Shown here piece after piece: positions 19,190-26,186 of a DNA stretch of 64,000 nucleotides; positions within the stretch are counted from its first letter, which is position 1; every line of letters starts with the position of its first letter. The DNA is taken from contig NZ_CP045200.1 in assembly GCF_018636735.1 (NCBI RefSeq), positions 1,550,001-1,614,000 on the forward strand. The letters run 5' to 3'. The notes beneath the pieces are model-generated. The model was not told where the DNA came from. It was given only the letters and a program-made list of their open reading frames with translations, and did no database searches. Source of the stretch: Erythrobacter sp. 3-20A1M. Lineage in GTDB: Bacteria > Pseudomonadota > Alphaproteobacteria > Sphingomonadales > Sphingomonadaceae. The translations under genes and the position numbers were made by a program.

Positions 19190-20119
19190 ATGTATGACAG
19201 CTTCATCGAACAACTGGCAGGGCTCGATCTGTCAGGTTTCAGTATCAAACCGGCGCCGTTCGATCAGACCGACTTTCCGTGCGACGATGCCATCGATCAA
19301 ACGCTCACAGGCGTCTGGTCTGACCTCTTTGCGATGTTCGCCGATACGGCACTCGAGGCCGATGCGGAGGACATCGCCTGGGGCCTCGTCAATCTCTTCC
19401 ACCGCGCAGCTACGCGCAAATCATCCCAGCTCGACCGCGCGAGCAACGAAATACGAGCCTTGCTTGCGTGCGCCGACGGCTCCGAAGTACATTCGAGCAA
19501 CCTTGAGGAACAGATCGGACGCGCGCAGGCGGCCGAGGCCAGCATGGTTGCGTTTGAACAGATGCGAGAAATGGCGGCCACCTTGTACCGGGAAGAAATG
19601 GGCTCGTCCTGGCGGCCCATGTCCGGTTCCCGTTCGCGCCATTCCGGGACCTTCACATCGGCCGTCATCGACGCCCGGGACTTCCTGCGGGCACGCGCCG
19701 AACGGCGACGCAATGCCCACTCACCCGAAGGGACACCGGTCGTCTTTGCAGGGGGCCGTTCGTCCTTCCCATGCACCGATGGAGCCAAGATGTTCGCAAA
19801 TGCGGTCTGGGCGACCCTCGACAAGGTGCGTGACCGGGTTCCCGACATGTTTCTGGTCCATGGCGGTGACAGCAAGGGTGCCGACCGGCTCGCAGCGAGC
19901 TGGGCCGAACGCCATAATGTGCAGCAGCTCGTTTTCTCGCTCGACAGGCGGCTTGGCGCACGTGCAGGGTTCAAGCGCAACGAGCAGATGCTCGACCTGA
20001 AGCCCCGCTATGTCGTCGCCTTTGCGGGGAATGGCGTACTCGAGCGACTGGTCATCGAGGCAAAACTTCGGCGCGTAACCATCGTCGATCGGCGCATTCT
20101 CCCCTCAGCCACACGCTGA
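19190..20119 (+). CDS. DUF2493 (SLOG-like) mobile-element protein
   Basis: 309 aa from ATG 19190 (MYDSFIEQLAGLDLSGF). The C-terminal half has 'VVFAGGRSSF', 'FLVHGGDSKGADRLAASWA', 'NEQMLDLKPRYVVAF' as in DUF2493/YspA-like nucleotide-binding folds. The N-terminal half is helical and acidic. Such proteins accompany ArdC-like genes on sphingomonad and rhizobial plasmids, so with 4251-5631 it marks mobile-element cargo. The gene is separated from those by the sulfur block, suggesting rearrangement or insertion. Exact function unknown. Confidence 0.82.
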   Translation: MYDSFIEQLAGLDLSGFSIKPAPFDQTDFPCDDAIDQTLTGVWSDLFAMFADTALEADAEDIAWGLVNLFHRAATRKSSQLDRASNEIRALLACADGSEVHSSNLEEQIGRAQAAEASMVAFEQMREMAATLYREEMGSSWRPMSGSRSRHSGTFTSAVIDARDFLRARAERRRNAHSPEGTPVVFAGGRSSFPCTDGAKMFANAVWATLDKVRDRVPDMFLVHGGDSKGADRLAASWAERHNVQQLVFSLDRRLGARAGFKRNEQMLDLKPRYVVAFAGNGVLERLVIEAKLRRVTIVDRRILPSATR

Positions 20120-20211
20120 GGGGCCACCCCTGCGGCTGGACGGTTGTCATGGAACCACGAAGCCATCCCCTTTCATGTGCCCGGTATCCGCGAATCCTAC
20201 CGGAGAGCGGC

Positions 20212-21018
20212 CTATCGCTTCCAGCCTTGTGATTCAAAGATCGCCCTCGCTTCGCTTGACGTCAGGAATCGGGCGAACGCGCGCGTATCCGCATCTCCCT
20301 TGCCCTTATAGGTAAATGCAATATCCATCGGCCGCCAGATGGTCAGATCGGATTCAACCGGGACCTGGTCCGCGATCTCCGGATTGGCGATTTGCCAATG
20401 ATTCCAGATTAGCCAAGCATCGATGGTCGGATCGCTCTTCCAGCGCTCGAGCGCCGCACCGCTGTTGTCGGCGAAAGCCACTATATTGGCACGGAAACCG
20501 GCGAGCAATTCGCGCTCGCCGCTACGCGCCGCGACATCTTCCCACATTCCGATCTGGCCAGCTCCGGCAACAACCATCACGCGCCTGCCGCCCGAGGCAA
20601 GACCGCGAATGCCGGTGATGGCCTTGGGATTGCCCGGCCTGACCAGGATAGTCGAAGGCCTGATGTAGAGCGGCTCGACCGTCGATGTGTCGATCTGTCC
20701 TTCGAACACGGTCGACAACTCGGTCATCATGTTCTCGCTGCCCGAGAAAATGAGGTCTGCATTGAGCCGCGCCGCATCCTTCCATTTCGGCAGGGGGCCG
20801 GACATGATCGTGACGCGGGTACCGGTGCGCTGCTCGAAGAGTTCCGCCGCGGCTTTCATGGCCGGGGCAGGTCCACCGGGGCCATAAACATGTATCGAAT
20901 CCGCGGTCGGCTCGGCAGCTAGCGTCGTACATGCACCCGTGAAGGTGATCATGCCAACCGCACCGCAAAGTGCGAGGAGGGTACGCCGGGTCAATATCTC
21001 GATATTCTTCTCGCTCAT
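20212..21018 (-). CDS. AcfC-like periplasmic substrate-binding protein
   Basis: 268 aa from ATG 21018 (MSEKNIEILTRRTLLALCG), SD AGGA. The N-terminus has a twin-arginine-like TRRTLL stretch and a TGAC lipobox-like site. The mature part starts 'IHVYGPGGPAPAMKAAAELF', with 'DLIFSGSENMM', 'PSTILVRPGNPKAI' and 'IDAWLIWNHWQIANP', matching AcfC-type solute-binding proteins related to sulfate/molybdate receptors. No permease or ATPase gene is adjacent, so it may act as a sensor or scavenger; the ligand is unknown. A regulator box (21314-21330) and a terminator (21126-21158) lie upstream. Confidence 0.85.
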   Translation of the reverse strand: MSEKNIEILTRRTLLALCGAVGMITFTGACTTLAAEPTADSIHVYGPGGPAPAMKAAAELFEQRTGTRVTIMSGPLPKWKDAARLNADLIFSGSENMMTELSTVFEGQIDTSTVEPLYIRPSTILVRPGNPKAITGIRGLASGGRRVMVVAGAGQIGMWEDVAARSGERELLAGFRANIVAFADNSGAALERWKSDPTIDAWLIWNHWQIANPEIADQVPVESDLTIWRPMDIAFTYKGKGDADTRAFARFLTSSEARAIFESQGWKR

Positions 21019-21125
21019 CGATCCTGTACCCCGTGCTTGCATCGTCGATCGGAATGCGCAGGTGGACGCCCGCGCGTCTTGATCCTCTAACGGTAGAATT
21101 CCCCCCAGTTCCCGAACAAAAAAGA

Positions 21126-21158
21126 GCTCCCTGCCAAGAGACTGTCTTGGCAGGGAGC
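21126..21158 (-). terminator. strong intrinsic terminator in the acfC-like leader
   Basis: A perfect 13-bp stem, GCTCCCTGCCAAG / CTTGGCAGGGAGC, with a 7-nt loop. On the minus strand it is followed by TCTTTTTTG, a classical rho-independent terminator. It sits 108 bp upstream of the ATG at 21018 and downstream of the nearest regulator box, so it either attenuates that gene or ended a lost gene. Confidence 0.85.
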
Positions 21159-21313
21159 CCGACCGAACGCCCCGTTCGGGGGGAGAGGATGGGTGGAGCG
21201 ATCGAGATTGCGAGTTCTGGAAATAGTCGACCTTTCAAAAAAACAAATCAGCGACCCACCTTGCTGGCGGTCGAAGCCGGAACCACACAATTTAAGCAGG
21301 CTCTCCTGCCAAT

Positions 21314-21330
21314 CTTAAGACAAGCTTAGG
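21314..21330 (-). promoter_or_regulatory. TAAG-N7-TAAG regulator box (site 2)
   Basis: Plus-strand CTTAAG acaag CTTAGG; on the minus strand CCTAAG-N5-CTTAAG, the same order as sites 1 and 4. It points towards the AcfC-like gene, 296 bp before its ATG. Confidence 0.7.
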
Positions 21331-21445
21331 TGGCTGGAAAAGTATACGCCCACCACCAATGACTCCGTTTGGACTGTGTACGAGGTACTTTCGTCACGAG
21401 GGAGATTGGGAGCGGTAACACAGCGGCGGAGGCGCGCGCCTTTCT

Positions 21446-21462
21446 CTTAAGACTGCCTTAAG
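21446..21462 (+). promoter_or_regulatory. TAAG-N7-TAAG regulator box (site 3), perfect form
   Basis: CTTAAG actgc CTTAAG, two perfect hexamers 11 bp apart, 271 bp before the start of the oxidase operon at 21733. It is the best match to the consensus in the window. Confidence 0.75.
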
Positions 21463-21732
21463 GTTCGCGGAACATGCGCGCCAGTTCACCGGAGGAGTAC
21501 ACTCCGGATTGCGTGTGCGGGAGAGAGGCGAGAATGATCGAGATTGGCGCTGGATGGCGAGGGCCCTCGAAATCCAGATCGGTTCGGCGGGTGTGTCCAG
21601 CAACAGCGCGAGGCTGGGGGACGCCCTCTTTTCCCGGATTATGGATTGAATTGTGCCGCATCCAACTAGCGCTCGCCCGATCGCAAGTTTTTCCCGGGCA
21701 AATAATTCGATATTTTTGGCAGCGAGGCTCGC

Positions 21733-23327
21733 ATGCCGCTGACTGTCGGGCTTCTATTGGCGCTCAGCTTTGCCGTGTCACTGCTTGCGCTCGCGGGACT
21801 TATCTGGGCGATCAGCAATCATCAGCTGAAGGTCGAGCAGGAAGACGCGTACACGATCTTCGCTGAAGGCGAGGCCGGGACGCCTGACGTCGACACGCCG
21901 AAGCATGCCCCCGAAATCGACCGTAACCAGTACGATGTGCGCAGGGCCGGTCTCGACGTTGTTTCCCGCCCCGCCGTCCTGCTGCTCGTCGGGAGCGGGG
22001 TCTTCTGGCTGGTGATCGGATCGGCCTTCGGGCTGCTGGCCTCTCTCAAGCTTCATCTGCCGGATCTTTTGACGGAGCAGGCGTTTTTCACCTTCGGCCG
22101 GGCACGCACCGTACATCTCAATCTTGTCGCTTATGGCTGGCTTTCGATGACCGGCATCGCTGTTGCGATGTGGGTGGCACCGAGGATTTTCCACACTCCA
22201 CTGCGCTTCGCGCGCCTTCCCGTTGTCGGCGCGATACTCTGGAATATCGGTGTGGCTTCAGGCGCTGTTGCGATCGCCAATGGCTGGACCGACGGTGAGG
22301 AGTGGCTGGAGATACCCTGGCAGATCGACATCCTGCTCGCCGTAGCGGGGGCCTTCTTCGTCGTCCCGCTCCTGGCGACGGCGGCCCGGCGCGACGTCGA
22401 TCATATCTATGTCACGGGCTGGTATTACCTCGCGCGCTCTGCTGGTTTCCGATCCTGTTCGCCATCGCCAATATACCCTACATCCATTCCGGCGCGCAGG
22501 AGGCAACCGTAAACTGGTGGTTCGCCCATAATGTCCTGGGCCTGTGGCTGACGCCCCTGGGGGTCGGGGCTGCCTATTACTTCATCCCCAAGATCATCGG
22601 CAAACCGATCTATTCCTATAGTCTGTCCCTGCTGGGGTTTTGGGGGCTCGCTCTGTTCTACAGCCAGGTGGGCATGCATCATCTTATCGGCGGACCGGTT
22701 CCGACGTGGGTCGTCACGCTGTCGATCGTGCATTCGGTCATGATGTTCATCCCGGTGATTGCCGTGGCCATCAACCAGCACGTCCTGGTCGCCCGCAATC
22801 TGTGGGCGGTAAAGGAATCGCTGCCCTTGCGGTTCATCGCCTTCGGCGCGCTGATGTATACGCTCGCCTCGTTCCAGGGCTCGATCGAAGCCTTGCGCAG
22901 CGTGAACTCGGTTACGCATTTTACGCATTATACCGTGGGTCATGCGCACTTGGGAGCCTATGGTTTCGTGTCGCTGATCATGTTCGGCGCTATCTACTAC
23001 ATGTTGCCGCGCACCACCGGGCGCGCCTGGCCATGGCCGCGCGCCATCGCCTGGCATTTCTGGCTCGTCGTGGTCGGCTTCACGATCTATTTTGTTTCGC
23101 TCACGGCGGGCGGATTGCTGCAGGGCTTCGCCATGCTCGATGCCACCCGTCCGTTCGCCGACAGCGTACGCGTCACGCTTGTCTATCTCGAATGGCGCTC
23201 GGTCGGCGGGGCGCTGATGACCGCCGGTCACCTTCTTCTCGGTATTCATGTCCTCGCCCTGCTGGCCCGCGGACCCGCTTGGGTTCCGCAAACCGGGTAC
23301 CATCCTGAACCGGCAGTGGAATCATGA
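21733..23327 (+). pseudogene. ccoN: CcoS-CcoN fusion: cbb3-type oxidase catalytic subunit, frameshifted at about 22434
   Basis: Starts MPLTVGLLLALSFAVSL after GAGG. The first ~55 residues ('LAGLIWAISNHQLKVEQEDA') look like a CcoS assembly protein fused to CcoN. The oxidase part has the haem-copper motifs 'WWFAHNVLGLW', 'VGMHHLIGG' and 'HYTVGHAHLGAYG'. The first frame runs wrong after WYYLA. The rest (ALCWFPILFAIANIPY...) is read from 22434 one base back and ends at 23327. The total of 1595 nt is one short of 532 codons; GCGGCG reduced to GCGCG explains it. If real, the terminal oxidase is inactive; an assembly error is equally possible. Confidence 0.85.
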
Positions 23328-23944
23328 ACCGCATTGTTCCCCTGGCCACGCTTGCTCTCGGTATCCTGGCCTTCGCGACCGTGCTTCTGGTCATTGCGCC
23401 AGCCGCGCAGATCAGGCCGCTCGAAGGAACGCCGGGCCTGCAACCCTATACGCAGCAGGAGCTGCGTGGTCGCGAGGTCTATGTCGAGCAGGGGTGCGTA
23501 TATTGCCACAGCCAGCAGCCGCGTGGCCCCGAGCAGGCACCCGATGCCCAGCGCGGCTGGGGGCGGGCCGCGGTCGCCTCTGATTATGTCTACGATCGTC
23601 CCCACCAGCTTGGCACCATGCGCACCGGACCCGACCTGCTGAACGTCGGCGCTCGCCTTCCGAGCAGGGACTGGCACCTCACGCATCTCTATCAACCGCG
23701 CGCCATCTTCGACTGGAGCATCATGCCCGCCTATCCCTACCTGTTCGAGGTGAAACCGGAGGCGGAACCGGGTGATGTCGTCGTCGCACTCCCGAAGGAT
23801 CATGCGCCCGAACAGGGTGTCGTTGTAGCCACGCAGGATGCCGAGGATCTCGTCGCCTACTTGCTGGCGCTCGACCGCACGATGCCCCCACCCGAGGATT
23901 CGGTTCGCGACTACGGGTATGAAAGCCGGAAGCCTCGCGAGTGA
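23324..23944 (+). CDS. ccoO: CcoO-like cbb3 oxidase monohaem cytochrome c subunit
   Basis: 206 aa. A single N-terminal anchor helix (MNRIVPLATLALGILAFATV), then the haem motif CVYCH at about residue 58 in 'YVEQGCVYCHSQQPRGPE', with 'LGTMRTGPDLLNVG' and the Met ligand region 'SIMPAYPYLF' as in FixO/CcoO. It receives electrons from the CcoP-like subunit and passes them to CcoN in the inner membrane. It overlaps ccoN by 4 nt and the next gene by 4 nt. Confidence 0.93.
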   Translation: MNRIVPLATLALGILAFATVLLVIAPAAQIRPLEGTPGLQPYTQQELRGREVYVEQGCVYCHSQQPRGPEQAPDAQRGWGRAAVASDYVYDRPHQLGTMRTGPDLLNVGARLPSRDWHLTHLYQPRAIFDWSIMPAYPYLFEVKPEAEPGDVVVALPKDHAPEQGVVVATQDAEDLVAYLLALDRTMPPPEDSVRDYGYESRKPRE

Positions 23945-25167
23945 CGCGCCCCGAGGAACCTTCGCGTCCGGGCGAGAACTTCGAACCCTACGAGGAGATG
24001 CGCCAGATACCGATCGGCGTCATCATGTTCGCGGTCGCGCTGGCACTCTGGGGCGGAGTTCTGCTTTATCAGAGTTCCTATGCGGTCGCTGTCGGGCGGG
24101 CTGACGAAACGGTGCTCTCGCCGCAAAGCGAACAGGGTCTCGGCCTGACCGGTGCCAAGCTGTTCGAAGCCAATTGCACGACGTGCCACCAGCCTGGCGG
24201 CGAGGGCGTCGAGTTTGCCATTCCGCCGCTGGACAAATCGCCTTTCCTCGCCGGGGGACCGGAAATCGCCGCCAGCATACTTCTGCGCGGCATCGACGGA
24301 CCAATCAGAGTGGGCGATGAAACCTTCGACGGTCATATGCCGAGCTTTGCCTCGGCGCTCGACGACGCGGAAATTGCCCGGCTCGCAACCTATCTGCAGG
24401 TGCGCTTCACGGGCCGGAAACAGGCCATCTCCGGTGACGGGGTGGCGGCCCTCAGGCGCGAGTTTGCCGATGCCGGTCCGTTTGCAGGAGGCCAGGCGAT
24501 CGCCGCGAGGTTCGATTCCTCGCTTTCTCCCCAGCCGGAAGTGACGCCCCTGACAGGCGGTAAGGGCATATCGTCCGGCATTCTCGAACTGGTCAATCAA
24601 GGCCGCGGCGAGGTCTGGTCCTGCTCGTCGTGCCATGGGGACCGGGGCCAGGGTGCCGATACCGTTCCGCGCATAGCCGGACTTCCCGCAGCCTATATCG
24701 CCAAGCAGCTGCTCGATTACACCGAGGGGCGCCGCCGCAACGAGAATATGGAGCTTGTCGCTCGCTCGCTTTCTGAGAAGGACCGGGAGGGACTCGGTCG
24801 ATACTACGCTTCGATGCGCGCGGCGTCGACCGCTCGACCTTCTCTTGGCGGTAACCTCGAACGGGGACGCGAGCTCGTCCTCTCAGGTGACTGGTCGATT
24901 GGAGTTCCCTCCTGTACATCGTGCCACGGCCCATCGGCTTTCGGTGTCGCTCCGGGCTTTCCCGGTCTGGCGGCGCAGCATCCGTCTTACACCGCTTCGC
25001 AGCTTGCGGCATGGGTATCGGGTGAGCGCGACAATTCTCGCCAGAAGATGATGAATGTCATCGCCAACGCTTTGAACGATCGCGATCGCGCGGCGGTAGC
25101 CGACTATCTCGCAACGCTGCCCCCCGTGCCCGCTCCTGCTGCCACAGCCGACGAGGTGAAGAGATGA
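23941..25167 (+). CDS. CcoP-like membrane-anchored cytochrome c with three haem sites
   Basis: 408 aa starting at GTG 23941, overlapping the ccoO stop. One anchor helix near residues 24-45 is followed by three haem c sites: CTTCH (about 79), CSSCH (about 227) and CTSCH (about 325). Ordinary CcoP has two, so this looks like an extended electron-entry subunit. The last two domains resemble cytochrome c4-type repeats ('QGADTVPRIAGLPAAYIAKQ'). It stands between the oxidase and TsdA and is a plausible electron bridge from thiosulfate to the oxidase. Confidence 0.88.
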   Translation: MTRPEEPSRPGENFEPYEEMRQIPIGVIMFAVALALWGGVLLYQSSYAVAVGRADETVLSPQSEQGLGLTGAKLFEANCTTCHQPGGEGVEFAIPPLDKSPFLAGGPEIAASILLRGIDGPIRVGDETFDGHMPSFASALDDAEIARLATYLQVRFTGRKQAISGDGVAALRREFADAGPFAGGQAIAARFDSSLSPQPEVTPLTGGKGISSGILELVNQGRGEVWSCSSCHGDRGQGADTVPRIAGLPAAYIAKQLLDYTEGRRRNENMELVARSLSEKDREGLGRYYASMRAASTARPSLGGNLERGRELVLSGDWSIGVPSCTSCHGPSAFGVAPGFPGLAAQHPSYTASQLAAWVSGERDNSRQKMMNVIANALNDRDRAAVADYLATLPPVPAPAATADEVKR

Positions 25168-26186
25168 ACCAGGATGAACGCCGGATCGTCGAGGGCGGCG
25201 ATAGTCCGCAGCAGCGCAAGGCTGGCGACGGAGCCAAGCGCGCCATTCTGGCCCTTGCGGGAGGTGCCGGCCTGTTTGTTCTTGGCTCGATTGCCTTCGA
25301 CCTCGGCATCCTCGGCGACGATGGCAGTCGGCCTACGACCAGTTCGAAGCGCGAGAGCGACATGGCTGCCGCCTATTTCAGCCCTCCTGCCGAAACGTCC
25401 ATCCCCGACGGGCCCGATGGCGATGCAATCCGCCGGGGTATGGCGCTGTTCGTGAACACCAAGACCAATGCCGCCGACTTCGTGGGTAATGAACTGTCCT
25501 GCGCCAGCTGTCATCTCGACAAGGGCCGTGAACCCAATTCGGCGCCGATGTGGGCCGCCTACGTCATATATCCGAAATACCGCTCGAAGAACAAACAGAT
25601 CAACACGATGGAGGACCGGCTGCGGGGTTGCTTTACCTACTCCATGAATGGTCAGGATTCGCCCTCGGGCGGCCCTCCACCCGCCGGCCATCCGATTTAC
25701 AAGGATCTCCAGATGTATTTTCACTGGCTCGCGAGCGGGGCGCCGGTGGGTGAAAGCCTCCCCGGCCAAGGCTATCCGGAACTCGAAAAAACCGCGCTTG
25801 GCTATGATCCGCAGCGCGGCGCACAGGTTTACGAGCAGAATTGTGCGGCCTGCCATGGCGGTGACGGGCAAGGGCAACGTGATCTGAACGGCAAGCTGGT
25901 GTTCCCCCCTCTCTGGGGGCCGAACAGTTACAACTGGGGCGCGGGCATGGCGCGGGTCAATACCGCTGCATCCTTTATCAAGGCCAATATGCCGATGGGG
26001 CAGGGCGGCACGCTGACGGACCAGCAAGCCTGGGATGCCGCAGCCTTCATCGATAGCCAGGAGCGACCCAGAGATCCGCGACAGACGGGCAGCGTGGCGG
26101 ACAATGCCGCGGCGAACCACGGTCAGGACACCTACTATGGAAAGATCGTCGAAGGCAGATTGCTGGGGACCGGCACGGGACGCTGA
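25164..26186 (+). CDS. tsdA: TsdA-type dihaem thiosulfate dehydrogenase
   Basis: 340 aa, anchored by an N-terminal helix. Haem sites CASCH (about 112) and CAACH (about 228). The hallmark Cys haem ligand lies in 'EDRLRGCFTYSMNGQ' (about residue 155), and 'VFPPLWGPNSYNWGAGM' and 'FIKANMPMG' are TsdA signatures. The enzyme joins two thiosulfates to tetrathionate, or runs in reverse, in the periplasm. Overlap with the upstream cytochrome (ATGA) implies that electrons flow into the cbb3-like oxidase. Direction of the reaction is not shown by sequence. Confidence 0.9.
   Translation: MNQDERRIVEGGDSPQQRKAGDGAKRAILALAGGAGLFVLGSIAFDLGILGDDGSRPTTSSKRESDMAAAYFSPPAETSIPDGPDGDAIRRGMALFVNTKTNAADFVGNELSCASCHLDKGREPNSAPMWAAYVIYPKYRSKNKQINTMEDRLRGCFTYSMNGQDSPSGGPPPAGHPIYKDLQMYFHWLASGAPVGESLPGQGYPELEKTALGYDPQRGAQVYEQNCAACHGGDGQGQRDLNGKLVFPPLWGPNSYNWGAGMARVNTAASFIKANMPMGQGGTLTDQQAWDAAAFIDSQERPRDPRQTGSVADNAAANHGQDTYYGKIVEGRLLGTGTGR

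Larger units (their letters stand above)
21019..21732. other. 714-bp divergent regulatory region between acfC-like and oxidase operons
   Basis: Holds a strong minus-strand terminator hairpin (21126-21158), a second hairpin CCGAACG-CCC-CGTTCGG (21163-21179), two regulator boxes (21314-21330 and 21446-21462) and a third stem, CCGGAG-gagtaca-CTCCGG, near 21488-21506. Open frames crossing it lack coherent domains. Both flanking genes thus have leaders of about 270-300 nt if transcription begins near the boxes. Confidence 0.65.

Noticed and set aside
22429-22440. Programmed ribosomal frameshift in ccoN
   Set aside because: No slippery heptamer or downstream structure is evident at CTCGCGCGCTC; a base loss is simpler.
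22302-23327. A separate gene starting inside the ccoN region
   Set aside because: It has no start signal and simply continues the CcoN sequence after a one-base shift.
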